A stretch of DNA of 64,000 bases from Pseudobdellovibrionaceae bacterium. Lineage in GTDB: Bacteria > Bdellovibrionota > Bdellovibrionia > Bdellovibrionales > Bdellovibrionaceae. How positions within the stretch are numbered: position 1 is the first letter of the stretch; each line of letters starts with the position of its first letter. The translations under genes were made by a program, and so were the position numbers. Location: positions 181,434 through 245,433 of the forward strand of contig JAHBUS010000007.1 in the NCBI GenBank assembly GCA_019637955.1, read 5' to 3'. Shown here piece after piece: positions 8,127-16,015 of this stretch. The notes under the pieces are model-generated. The model worked only from the letters and a program-made list of their open reading frames with translations. It did not search any database and was not told the origin of the DNA.

Positions 8127-8142
8127 CGGCACAGTGCTTGCT
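8127..8142 (+). promoter_or_regulatory. Sigma-54 promoter of the activator/radical SAM/kinase operon
   Basis: GGCACAGTGCTTGCT (8128-8142) matches the -24/-12 consensus GGCAC-N5-TTGCW with the invariant GG-to-GC spacing. It ends 42 bp before the activator start. With activator sites upstream and a sigma-54 activator as first gene, it implies positive autoregulation. Confidence 0.8.
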
Positions 8143-8184
8143 GAATGTGTAAGCAGCCAGCGGGCACCAAGAAAGGAGGATGGC

Positions 8185-9630
8185 TTGAAGTATAAAATTC
8201 TGATCGCAGATGACAACCCGAACTCAATAGAAGGTTTGCGCCAGCTCCTAACTGCGCATCTCGATATTGAACCGACGTATGTTGAAACATCGAGAGAAGC
8301 TATTGAGGCTGTCAAGGCTGATCCTTATGGTTTTGCCGCCATCGTGCTCGACTTCAATTTTGAAAACGAAAACAAAACAGGGGCCGATGCCGCTAGAGAC
8401 ATTCTTAAAATCAACGGCAAGATTCAAATTATTATCTGCACTGGCAGCCAGTCGATGGACACCGTTATTGAAAGTCTACGAGCGCGAGTCACAGACTTCA
8501 TCCCTAAATCCAATATCGAAAGTGTACTCTTTGCCGTTCGCAAGTGTTTTCCACACTTCGATGAAACACTTCGGTGCTTGAGTCATGAAAAACAAACTCT
8601 TGTCAGCCGATACGCCGACAATGAAGCCGCCCTTCGTGAAATCAAGATGATTGGGCGATCAGACCGGATGCGAGCGGTTTGCGATGTAAGCAAGAAAAGT
8701 GCAAAGAGTAAGGCCACGGTACTTATTCGTGGCGAATGCGGCACAGGCAAAGAGCTTGTTGCTCAATCCCTTCATAATCTTTCGGAGAGATCAGCGTACA
8801 ATTTTGTGGCCATCAACTGTAGTGCTATTCCTGAAGCACTTTTGGAAAGCGAACTCTTTGGTCATGAAAAAGGAGCGTTTACCGGGGCAATGACCCGTAA
8901 GGTTGGAAAATTTGAGTTGGCCCATCGAGGGACCATTTTCCTTGATGAAATTGGCGATATGCCAGCTCTACTTCAAGCCAAACTGCTAAGAGTACTTCAA
9001 GAAGAAACCTTTTATCCTGTAGGCTCAAATCAGATCAAAAAAGTGGATGTTCGTGTCGTCGCCGCGACCAATGTTGATTTGGAAAAGGCCGTGGCTGACG
9101 GAAGATTCCGCGAGGATTTGTACTACCGATTGAAAGTTATCACGATTGACCTTCCCGCCCTGCGCGAGCGCGTGGAAGACATCGAGCCTTTGGTGCTTCA
9201 CTTCAAAGAGAAGTACGATAAGAACAATGAAAAGCGAATACTCTATAAGACTTTGGATTATCTGAAGGCTCACCATTGGCCGGGAAACGTGCGCGAACTT
9301 GAAAACATGATTCACGGTCTAATTACTCTTGGAGATGGTGCTGAGATCGGCCCGGATCATCTTCCTTCGACGTTCTTCCAAAAGCGTAAGGACGGTATGA
9401 TTCAAGCATCCTTCAACTTTGAATGCGACTATCCGGCATTTCAGAAACAGACGGAAGAATATCTGGCTCGCGCCGAACACGATTTCATTGTCGGAAAGTA
9501 CAGGGATAAAAAATCGCTTCGAGAAGCGGCAAAAGCTCTGAATATGTCAAAAACGACGCTCCATAGACGACTTCTGTCATGGGGATACACTTGCGATGGC
9601 GGAGGGGACAATGAAGCTACTGGAAATTAA
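8185..9630 (+). CDS. NtrC-family sigma-54-dependent response regulator
   Basis: A 481-aa enhancer-binding activator. Its receiver domain (residues 1-125) has the acidic pair in ILIADDNP, phosphoacceptor Asp56 in VLDFNF, ICTGS and FIPKS. The AAA+ domain has Walker A GECGTGKE, the sigma-54-contacting GAFTGA loop (about 230), Walker [10 protein letters not shown] and the arginine-finger region REDLYYRL. A Fis-type HTH ([21 protein letters not shown]) follows. The start should be TTG 8185, five bases after AAAGGAGG; the in-frame ATG at 8134 overlaps the -12 element. It is the first gene of a sigma-54-controlled operon and presumably binds the YGTYYCA...GGGACA sites here and before the transfer operon. 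The kinase at 12554 is its likely partner. Confidence 0.93.
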   Translation: MKYKILIADDNPNSIEGLRQLLTAHLDIEPTYVETSREAIEAVKADPYGFAAIVLDFNFENENKTGADAARDILKINGKIQIIICTGSQSMDTVIESLRARVTDFIPKSNIESVLFAVRKCFPHFDETLRCLSHEKQTLVSRYADNEAALREIKMIGRSDRMRAVCDVSKKSAKSKATVLIRGECGTGKELVAQSLHNLSERSAYNFVAINCSAIPEALLESELFGHEKGAFTGAMTRKVGKFELAHRGTIFLDEIGDMPALLQAKLLRVLQEETFYPVGSNQIKKVDVRVVAATNVDLEKAVADGRFREDLYYRLKVITIDLPALRERVEDIEPLVLHFKEKYDKNNEKRILYKTLDYLKAHHWPGNVRELENMIHGLITLGDGAEIGPDHLPSTFFQKRKDGMIQASFNFECDYPAFQKQTEEYLARAEHDFIVGKYRDKKSLREAAKALNMSKTTLHRRLLSWGYTCDGGGDNEATGN

Positions 9631-10654
9631 GAACTTCGTTACATCCCGAATCATTGACCTAATTGGCGGTCAGAAGGTCATGACACTTCAGATCGACATT
9701 ACCAATGCGTGCAACTTGAGTTGTGCTCACTGCTACCACGCTCACCACAACAACAAAGGAGCCATCCTTTTTGATGATTGGTGCGCCATCATTCAACAGT
9801 ACAAAACAATGATCGAAAAGCTCCACCTCGCGCCTAAGATTGTTCTTTGCGGTGGCGAGCCTACAATCAGCCCGCTCTTGTTACCCATTTTGAATCATCT
9901 GGAATCCCAATGGCCTGGTGTTCGCATTTCTATCCTGACCAACGGGACGAGACTTTCTGAGAAACTGCTTTTGCAGCTCAAGCCTTTCAATATCGAATTT
10001 CAAATTTCACTCGATGGTCCCGATAGTGCTCGACATGATGAAATTCGCGGCTATGGAAATTTCAATAAATCTGCCGAGGCTCTGCAAAGGGCACGAGCAA
10101 TGGGATTTGATGTTTTCCTTTTGGCGATTCTCTCAAAGAAAACTTCCGATTGGATAGAAGACTTTTTCGACATGGCGAAAAATCTCGGAGCCAATCAAAT
10201 GAATTTCACAAGATTTATCAGCCAAGGAAATGGTGCCGAGCTTCAAGCATCTGGCAAAGATCGCCCCCTGCTCCCAGAGGAGCTACGCGATACCATGAGC
10301 ATAATTTGGAATAAGTCAAAGCAGATGGGCGTTCGCACGAACACCAATCAGGCTCTTTTCAATCTCATTGATCCAAGCCTCGGTGCCAATGAGAAGTACG
10401 GTTTTCAAGGACTTGTCATCGACTACAAAGGGAATCTCAAGATTTCCAGTCGAGCGGACGCAATCATCGGCAATGTTTTGACCGATGGCCTTGAAAATCT
10501 ATTTTTTAATAGCGCAGTTTTGAGAAACCTTCGTCAAGCGAACATTCGTAAATGCGGGCGATGCCCTCACTACCGCCGATGCGGTGGAAGTAGAAATGCG
10601 AGTTATGCTGCGACTGGAAGTTTTCTCGAAGCTGATCCGGGGTGTTGGATATAA
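9611..10654 (+). CDS. Radical SAM/SPASM-type enzyme
   Basis: A 347-aa protein with the SAM [4Fe-4S] motif C34-NLS-C38-AH-C41, then LCGGEPTIS (GGE-like SAM contact), ILTNGT, EFQISLDGPD and a C-terminal cysteine cluster CGRCPHYRRCGGSRNASY...DPGC. This tail resembles SPASM/NirJ-AhbD-type auxiliary clusters, but with Ser where CGGC is usual. Such enzymes commonly modify ribosomal peptides. It overlaps the activator gene by 20 bp; ATG 9611 follows GGAGGGG. The next gene encodes a small exported protein, its obvious candidate substrate. Cofactor-type reactions remain possible. Confidence 0.88.
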   Translation: MKLLEIKNFVTSRIIDLIGGQKVMTLQIDITNACNLSCAHCYHAHHNNKGAILFDDWCAIIQQYKTMIEKLHLAPKIVLCGGEPTISPLLLPILNHLESQWPGVRISILTNGTRLSEKLLLQLKPFNIEFQISLDGPDSARHDEIRGYGNFNKSAEALQRARAMGFDVFLLAILSKKTSDWIEDFFDMAKNLGANQMNFTRFISQGNGAELQASGKDRPLLPEELRDTMSIIWNKSKQMGVRTNTNQALFNLIDPSLGANEKYGFQGLVIDYKGNLKISSRADAIIGNVLTDGLENLFFNSAVLRNLRQANIRKCGRCPHYRRCGGSRNASYAATGSFLEADPGCWI

Positions 10655-10676
10655 AACAAAAAATGAGGAGGAATAT

Positions 10677-10997
10677 ATGAGTCTATTTAAGAAAACTATT
10701 ATCTCGTTGCTTGCCATACTTCCGCTTGGAGCAATCTCCCACGCGGCAGAGTTCGAGAACAATATTGAAACCAACAAGGCAGATATTAAATCTGAGTTCG
10801 AGCGTCGTCTTTTGGAAGAAGAGCTTCCGCAAAAGTATTACGACTACCTTCAACGTCAAAATATCCAAAATATGGATGAGCTGGTTGATGGAAAAAATCA
10901 AGAGCACTATCTTCGTCTTTTGAAAGAGTTTGAGAAAGATATCGGAAGCGCAGTGATGGCGACGAGCGGAGCTATCAGCATCGGCGGGACATTCTAA
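10677..10997 (+). CDS. Small exported protein, candidate signal-peptide precursor
   Basis: A 106-aa protein with a strong AGGAGG site, a Sec signal peptide (MSLFKKTIISLLAILPLGAISHAA), a charged helical middle rich in Glu, Lys and Leu (about residues 30-90) and a short neutral tail, VMATSGAISIGGTF. It is placed between a radical SAM enzyme and an oligopeptide-binding protein, overlapping the latter by 1 bp (TAATG). The arrangement suggests a precursor whose tail or signal peptide is processed and perhaps modified to give a signalling peptide. No homology is recognised and the product is not proven. Confidence 0.65.
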   Translation: MSLFKKTIISLLAILPLGAISHAAEFENNIETNKADIKSEFERRLLEEELPQKYYDYLQRQNIQNMDELVDGKNQEHYLRLLKEFEKDIGSAVMATSGAISIGGTF

Positions 10998-12544
10998 TGC
11001 CGAAAAAGTCCACCGCCGCGATTGCAGCCGCAATTCTTATTGCGGGTTGCTTCCTGGCGTATCAGTTATCTAGAGGAGGCTCTATGAAGACCCTGAAAGT
11101 TGGCTACCCAGAGTATTGGGGGGAGAATATGTCTCCCTCTCTTCAGCATACCATCTACGCCGATGCAATGCTGGCGAACCAATTTGAAGCTCTTGTCTCG
11201 GTAGGGCCAGCCGGATCAATCAAGCCACTAGCGGCAAAAGAATGGGTCGCCAGTGAAGACAAGCGAATTTACACCTTTAAGATCGACACTGAGCGCACGT
11301 TCTCCAACGGCAAAAAACTGTCGGCACAAGATTTTAAGTATTCATGGGAATATGGCCTTTCTCTTGAACCGAAGTCATCCAATAGCAGCCTTCAAGACGT
11401 ACTTTACAAGGTCGTCGGATTTGAAGATTTTGAAAAAACAAAACATCTTAGCGGCCTCCGTGTCATCGACAGCGGAACCCTTGAAGTCGAGTTCAAAAAT
11501 CCATTCCGTGCCGCTCTTACGAATCTTGCCGGAAGCCGTATGTCGGCATTTGTCCTTGAAAATGGAAAGCATCTTGGAACGGGGCCGTATGTTATCGAAG
11601 AAAGCTCCGACAAAAAACTGGTTCTTACGGCAAATGAGTTTCGACGCAATCCTCCCCCTTTCAAGGAAGTTCATGTTGAGGTTATCAAGCCGGAGTTCGC
11701 GCAGAAGTCTTTGGACGAGGGAGTGATCGACGTTTACAGCTTGGCCGAACACGCCGAGTTCAATAATTGCCTTGATGATAGCTCGAATACGGGATGTTTC
11801 GCAGGAACTGAGTCACGCCATATCACTATGGTTTTGAACGCGAAAGAGAATCGAATCTTCCAGAAACTTGAGAACCGTCTGGCGATGCAGTCTCTTTTCT
11901 ATCAAACATTCATGGGCAAAGAAATGCCCGCAAATATGAAAATCAAGACGGAGCTGGACCCACAGATATTTTTGCCTCTTCAATCTGGCCGTATTGAAGA
12001 CGAAGTTGCTATGGCAAAAGTCAAAGAAGGCTCAGCTTATATTGATGCTTTTATTGCGGAAACCCAAAAGAAACCACTCAAGATGGTCACGGGAACGACT
12101 GGAAATTTGTTGAAATGGGCTAAAGATGGTTTGAGTGAACGCGGCGTGAAGTTTAGCGAAGACTCTACGGTGCTTCCGATGAAGGATTTAGCCGCCACTT
12201 ACTACAAAACTCATGACACCGATATTGCTCTGATGACTCTCAGTGTAGCGAGCGGCGACCCTGATGGAATTTACCATGCACTTGGAAGTAACGGCGCGAT
12301 CACTTCACCGATGATGTTCAAAAAAGAATCCGCGAGTCTCTTGGAGGCCGGACGAAAAATTCTGAAGCTGTCTCAGATCGACGAGCATTATCAAAAAGTG
12401 ACGACTGCGGCGCTTGCCGAGGTTCCATTTGTTCACTTGGGGTATCTAAAAACGCTGATGGTGTATCGAAAAGACAGAGTGAAACTCGAAAAGGAATACA
12501 AACAACGCGAGGACAATAGATTTTCCTCATTCGGCCCTTTGTAA
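10997..12544 (+). CDS. OppA-like oligopeptide-binding protein (SBP family 5)
   Basis: A 515-aa extracellular solute-binding protein of the peptide/nickel type: LKVGYPEYW, FEALVSVGPAGSIKPLAAKEWVASEDKRIYTFKI, FSNGKKLSAQDFKYSWE and LGTGPYVIEE are typical. The N-terminus has a hydrophobic stretch with a lipobox-like LIAGC, so it is probably lipid-anchored or membrane-anchored. A second in-frame ATG at 11084 has a much better SD (GGAGG) and would skip the export signal. No transporter permease or ATPase genes follow; a histidine kinase does. The protein may therefore sense a peptide and present it to the kinase rather than only import it. Confidence 0.88.
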   Translation: MPKKSTAAIAAAILIAGCFLAYQLSRGGSMKTLKVGYPEYWGENMSPSLQHTIYADAMLANQFEALVSVGPAGSIKPLAAKEWVASEDKRIYTFKIDTERTFSNGKKLSAQDFKYSWEYGLSLEPKSSNSSLQDVLYKVVGFEDFEKTKHLSGLRVIDSGTLEVEFKNPFRAALTNLAGSRMSAFVLENGKHLGTGPYVIEESSDKKLVLTANEFRRNPPPFKEVHVEVIKPEFAQKSLDEGVIDVYSLAEHAEFNNCLDDSSNTGCFAGTESRHITMVLNAKENRIFQKLENRLAMQSLFYQTFMGKEMPANMKIKTELDPQIFLPLQSGRIEDEVAMAKVKEGSAYIDAFIAETQKKPLKMVTGTTGNLLKWAKDGLSERGVKFSEDSTVLPMKDLAATYYKTHDTDIALMTLSVASGDPDGIYHALGSNGAITSPMMFKKESASLLEAGRKILKLSQIDEHYQKVTTAALAEVPFVHLGYLKTLMVYRKDRVKLEKEYKQREDNRFSSFGPL

Positions 12545-12553
12545 AGGTACTGT

Positions 12554-14227
12554 ATGATTACGATTAACGCCTGGTTTAGAAAAAATGCGATGAGGCCCCT
12601 GGTTCTCCTTGGGCTTATCGTCTTTGGCGTTCAGATCGTATTTATCTATCATTACATTTCAAGCAACGAAGCTAGCCGTGTACAAGGCGTTTCAAGTTTA
12701 GTACATCAGATCGCAAATACGGCCATCGAGCAAAAGAACCGCGATATAATTGAATCCACATTTCAAGTCGCGGTCCAAGACCTCGGTGCGAAGTACGTTT
12801 TGCTTTGCAAAGATAATAGAGTGCGTATCAGTTATCCTTACACGCAGGGAGACTGCAAAAGCTCCATTTCTCCCTCGTGGAGCGAAAGAAAAATTCTCAT
12901 AGAGGTTCCCGGCTACACAGGCTACAAATATATTTTCGTCCTTCCACGTTGGCAACTTTCATCAACATTTCTCATTATTACCCTGTTGACGTTGGGATCA
13001 ACTCTTGTCTGCTTCTTCATTATTTTCCGCGTACAGCGGAAGCTCAAGGCTGACATTTTGAATCCTCTGGCAAAGCAATTTTTCACGCAGAACACGATGG
13101 AAATTGTCGAGCTTGAAAACTTACGAGCTACCGTTCAGAAAATTCATCAGAACGAGCGGGATGCTGCCGTTCTAAAGGCCACTAAGGAAAGCGAAGCGAA
13201 ATTCATTCACAACATTCAGTCACCTCTTGGAAATATCAAAATCCTAGAAGAGAGACTGAAAGCACAGCTTGACCCCGAGTCAGCAAAACTACTGAAAAGT
13301 GTCGTTTCAGACATTTCCGAAGTGACGCTGAATTATACGAAACGCGCTTCAACCCAAAACGAGGTGGATAAGGCCACCAGCGATCAGAAAGCCTATGTTG
13401 ATATTTTTTCGGTCATCGAAGACAGCGTAAGCACTAAGAGTTTGGAATTGACGAACAGGGCTAATGCTCCTGCGCTGATTTTCAAGTGGGACAGAAACAC
13501 AGAAGTGTTCGTTGAAGCGAGCCTGGTCGAGCTACGCTCGATACTGTCCAATGTTCTCAATAATGCTGTAGACTCCGGCGCAAGCCTTGTGAACATCGAC
13601 TTTGAAGTGAGTAGCGGGATCGTTCGCATCGGAGTGAGAGACAACGGCTCAGGTGTAAACCCATCTGTTCAAAGAACTCTCTTTGAACAGAATGTCACTT
13701 TCGGAAAAGAAAACGGTACCGGATTCGGACTCTTTCACGCCCGGAGCTTCTTGAATCTCTGGGGAGGCTCTATTGAGCTTGCCGAAACTTCGAGTTCGGG
13801 ATCGCTATTCATCATTCAGTTGCCGATTTTGAAGTTGCCAGAAATCAAGATAGCCCCTCATAGCAAAATTGTAATTCTCGAAGATAAGCTTCATGAGAGA
13901 AACCGTTTGCGGAAGAAGCTGTTGTCCAGTTCCGCGAAGCCCGATCAAATCATTGAGTTCAATAAGACTTCACGGGCGTTGGAATGGTTTGAAAAAACGG
14001 ACGTACCGATGTCCGACATAATACTCTTTGCGGACAACGATCTGGGCGACGCAGAAATGAGCGGTTTTGATATGATTCGTAGTCTGGGAATTGAGGGCAT
14101 GAGTTATCTCGTTACCAACAGCCAAGGGTCAGAGGAGCTAGTGACATCTTGTCGTCAGATTGGATTGCCCCTTGTTCCGAAAAGCTGTGTTTCAAATATG
14201 AAGATTATTACGGCATCGTGCCCATGA
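12554..14227 (+). CDS. Membrane hybrid sensor histidine kinase
   Basis: A 557-aa protein. TM1 (about 14-34) and TM2 (about 137-160) enclose a periplasmic domain of about 100 residues. A linker leads to a HisKA-like helix with FIHNIQSPLGNIK (His about 219), an ATPase domain with NVLNNAVDSGA, RDNGSGV and GTGFGLFHA, and a C-terminal receiver (IVILEDK, FADNDLGDAEMSG, LVTNSQ, VPKSC). All catalytic residues seem present. It is the last gene of the sigma-54 operon, nine bases after the peptide-binding protein. The likely route is periplasmic peptide to binding protein to kinase to NtrC-type activator. Confidence 0.88.
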   Translation: MITINAWFRKNAMRPLVLLGLIVFGVQIVFIYHYISSNEASRVQGVSSLVHQIANTAIEQKNRDIIESTFQVAVQDLGAKYVLLCKDNRVRISYPYTQGDCKSSISPSWSERKILIEVPGYTGYKYIFVLPRWQLSSTFLIITLLTLGSTLVCFFIIFRVQRKLKADILNPLAKQFFTQNTMEIVELENLRATVQKIHQNERDAAVLKATKESEAKFIHNIQSPLGNIKILEERLKAQLDPESAKLLKSVVSDISEVTLNYTKRASTQNEVDKATSDQKAYVDIFSVIEDSVSTKSLELTNRANAPALIFKWDRNTEVFVEASLVELRSILSNVLNNAVDSGASLVNIDFEVSSGIVRIGVRDNGSGVNPSVQRTLFEQNVTFGKENGTGFGLFHARSFLNLWGGSIELAETSSSGSLFIIQLPILKLPEIKIAPHSKIVILEDKLHERNRLRKKLLSSSAKPDQIIEFNKTSRALEWFEKTDVPMSDIILFADNDLGDAEMSGFDMIRSLGIEGMSYLVTNSQGSEELVTSCRQIGLPLVPKSCVSNMKIITASCP

Positions 14228-14292
14228 AAAGACTAATGATTCTGAAATGTTAGAGGGATGGACCCCGTGATATTATGCTGTCAGGAGGTAGT

Positions 14293-14484
14293 ATGGAAAA
14301 GAAGACCAAGAAATTGAAGCCTGTACGTCAGGCCCTTGAGGAACTGAAACAGATTCGTCGCCGCCCTGTGCCCCTTGAGGAGATCGAGGAGTTCAACCGT
14401 ATCGTTGAAAAGGATGACCAATACGAAGAACAGCAGAAACAAAAGAAACGCCGAATTGCCAGATCACCAGAGGCCGACGTTTAG
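14293..14484 (+). CDS. Small charged protein, probable antitoxin partner of the PIN gene
   Basis: A 63-aa protein, almost entirely charged and helical (RQALEELKQIRRRPVPLEEIEEFNRIVEKDDQYEEQQKQ...). ATG 14293 follows AGGAGG. Its stop is directly followed by the ATG of the PIN-domain gene, the tight small-then-toxin order seen in type II toxin-antitoxin loci. No DNA-binding motif is obvious. Confidence 0.55.
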   Translation: MEKKTKKLKPVRQALEELKQIRRRPVPLEEIEEFNRIVEKDDQYEEQQKQKKRRIARSPEADV

Positions 14485-15276
14485 ATGGGGAAAGTCATCT
14501 CTTTTTCCGAATTTAGTTCTTACTATAAGCCTTTGCGCGGAAGCAAAGAGTTCGCGCAAGGTACGATTATAGATACAAACATTCTCATTGCACTGACTTA
14601 TGAGGTAAACCCCAACAATGAAGATGTCTTAAAGTTCTTTGAGGATTCCCTTGCACCAGAACAGCAACAGGGGCTTCGCCTTTTTACGACGGTCAACACG
14701 CGATCCGAGTACCTTGATTTTTACCGCAGACTGATTATGACCGAAAGCCTGCGAGATATGGTCGAGGAAAATTCAAAGTGGAAATTGCCATCGAAGGCAA
14801 AAGCACAAATTCAATATCAATCCGGTATTTTGAAGCGTCGTGAGCAACAAGGTAGCGATCCAGTCTTCAACGACACTCAGATTAAAGCAATAAAATCCTC
14901 TTTCTCGGCAGGGCGACACTCCGGGCATGAAGGCTGGATTGCTATGTGTGCGCGGATTCTAAGTCTGCGACTGGATGATGTGGAGAGTATAATTCACGAT
15001 ATTGGCGTGGAATACATTAGCCAACATGATCCAAACCAAAAAAATCTCTTCGCATCGGAAATTGACTGGCCGGATGCAAAACGAGTCTCAGAAAAAAGCT
15101 GCCTCAGTCTTTCTGACTCAATGATTCTCAATGCCTTTCAGTGCAGTAGATTCCCATTCATCGTCAGTGCCGATTTTGATATTGGCTATGCTGTTCTTGC
15201 TTCCAAAGAACTAAAAGATGTTGTGATGCCCGACAGTGTTGCCAAAAAATATCGTGATTATCATTTCTCCGAATAA
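14485..15276 (+). CDS. PIN-domain protein, possible VapC-like toxin
   Basis: A 263-aa protein with PIN nuclease landmarks: IIDTNILIALTYE (first Asp) near residue 30 and, late in the chain, SLSDSMILNAFQCSRFPFIVSADFDIGYAVL, which offers the remaining acidic residues. It is much longer than classical VapC (about 130 aa), with a central helical insertion. It follows a small charged protein with no spacing. It probably stabilises the element by addiction or acts in abortive defence. RNase activity is inferred from the fold only. Confidence 0.6.
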   Translation: MGKVISFSEFSSYYKPLRGSKEFAQGTIIDTNILIALTYEVNPNNEDVLKFFEDSLAPEQQQGLRLFTTVNTRSEYLDFYRRLIMTESLRDMVEENSKWKLPSKAKAQIQYQSGILKRREQQGSDPVFNDTQIKAIKSSFSAGRHSGHEGWIAMCARILSLRLDDVESIIHDIGVEYISQHDPNQKNLFASEIDWPDAKRVSEKSCLSLSDSMILNAFQCSRFPFIVSADFDIGYAVLASKELKDVVMPDSVAKKYRDYHFSE

Positions 15277-15326
15277 GCTCTACGCTCACTAAGCAATTTT
15301 CAATTTCCCAAAATATAAAAGTATCC

Positions 15327-15363
15327 TGTCCCATTCGTGAAAAACCGTTTCACGGATGGGACG
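15327..15363. promoter_or_regulatory. Upstream activator sites 4 and 5 (facing pair)
   Basis: Two copies of the 18-bp site in opposite orientation: TGTCCCATTCGTGAAAAA (15327-15344, read on the reverse strand) and CGTTTCACGGATGGGACG (15346-15363). Together they form a large inverted repeat with 15-bp arms (15328-15342 and 15348-15362, 14 of 15 paired). Confidence 0.65.
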
Positions 15364-15374
15364 CTGATCTATTG

Positions 15375-15389
15375 CTAAAATAGTATTAG
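15375..15389. promoter_or_regulatory. CTAAA-type palindrome, copy 3 (variant)
   Basis: CTAAAATAGTATTAG, a close variant of the 15-mer at 6136 and 8087. It lies between activator sites in the transfer-operon control region. Confidence 0.45.
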
Positions 15390-15399
15390 ACCATCTTCG

Positions 15400-15417
15400 C
15401 GTTTCATACGCGGGACA
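15400..15417. promoter_or_regulatory. Upstream activator site 6 (promoter-proximal)
   Basis: CGTTTCATACGCGGGACA, matching the six-site consensus YGTYYCA...GGGACA. Its centre is about 61 bp upstream of the -24 GG at 15470, as at the activator operon. Confidence 0.65.
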
Positions 15418-15467
15418 ACTCCCTACCTCTCATTTCAAAAAGTCCAACGAAATCAATATGTGCGCCT

Positions 15468-15484
15468 TTGGCACTGCACTCGCA
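15468..15484 (+). promoter_or_regulatory. Sigma-54 promoter of the transfer operon
   Basis: TGGCACTGCACTCGCA (15469-15484) has the invariant GG and GC at sigma-54 spacing and one mismatch in the -12 box (TCGCA for TTGCA). It lies about 90 bp before the first ATG of the operon. Confidence 0.75.
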
Positions 15485-15575
15485 ATAGTTGTTTATGAAC
15501 GACGAGGAAAAAGACTCGTCAATAAACAAACCACTGATGCGAAAGAAACGCGTCAGTAAACCAAAGGAGTTACGA

Positions 15576-16001
15576 ATGAAGTTTTTCATGAAAATCGCGG
15601 TGCTGCTTATTCCGATCTGCGCCTCCGCATCGCCCATCGAGTCCAGAGTCGGCGTTTATGCCGAATGCGTGAAGTGGACGACCGTCAATGGTGTCGAACA
15701 CTCGAAAGGCTTTGAGTACGCGCTGAAAGAAGATCAGTCGCAGTATCTCGAAATCAAATACTACACCGGAACGGCCAAATGCGAAGGCGACGGAGAAGTT
15801 GTGATGAAAGCTGAGAACTTTCAGATTCTCGATCGCATTGGGAAGTTTCCGCAAGTTCTTACCATGACCCTGAAAGACCTCGATGGTGGCGACTATTACA
15901 AGTTGCTTCTAGGTGGAGACAGTCTTGTGCTGACCAGCTCGGCCACTCTGCCTGTCGAGTATGACATTCAACGCACGATCATTTTAACGAAGGTTCAATA
16001 A
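15576..16001 (+). CDS. Exported hypothetical protein, first gene of the transfer operon
   Basis: A 141-aa protein with a signal peptide (MKFFMKIAVLLIPICASAS) and two cysteines that could pair. The rest looks beta-rich. ATG 15576 follows AAAGGAG; longer in-frame starts begin at the sigma-54 transcription start and lack a ribosome site. As first gene of the operon it may act at the cell surface during mating. No family recognised. Confidence 0.65.
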   Translation: MKFFMKIAVLLIPICASASPIESRVGVYAECVKWTTVNGVEHSKGFEYALKEDQSQYLEIKYYTGTAKCEGDGEVVMKAENFQILDRIGKFPQVLTMTLKDLDGGDYYKLLLGGDSLVLTSSATLPVEYDIQRTIILTKVQ

Positions 16002-16015
16002 AAAACGGAGGAGAT

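Larger units (their letters stand above)
7710..8184. promoter_or_regulatory. Control region of the sigma-54 activator/peptide operon
   Basis: There is no supported gene in these 475 bp. From left to right it holds a short GCAG/CTGC hairpin followed by T-rich sequence (7722-7742), three evenly spaced 18-bp activator sites, one CTAAA-type palindrome, a sigma-54 promoter and the AGGAGG of the activator gene. It is organised like an enhancer-dependent promoter. Confidence 0.75.
15277..15575. promoter_or_regulatory. Control region of the transfer (T4SS) operon
   Basis: This 299-bp gap holds three 18-bp activator-like sites, a CTAAA-type palindrome, a sigma-54 promoter and the AAAGGAG of the first transfer-operon gene. 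The layout mirrors that upstream of the activator operon. Confidence 0.7.

Noticed and set aside
8134..8184. ATG 8134 as start of the sigma-54 activator
   Set aside because: It overlaps the -12 promoter element and has no ribosome site; TTG 8185 has AAAGGAGG at ideal distance.
8180..8188. ATG GCT TGA mini-frame next to the activator SD
   Set aside because: The ATG directly abuts the AGGAGG, too close for efficient initiation; probably chance.
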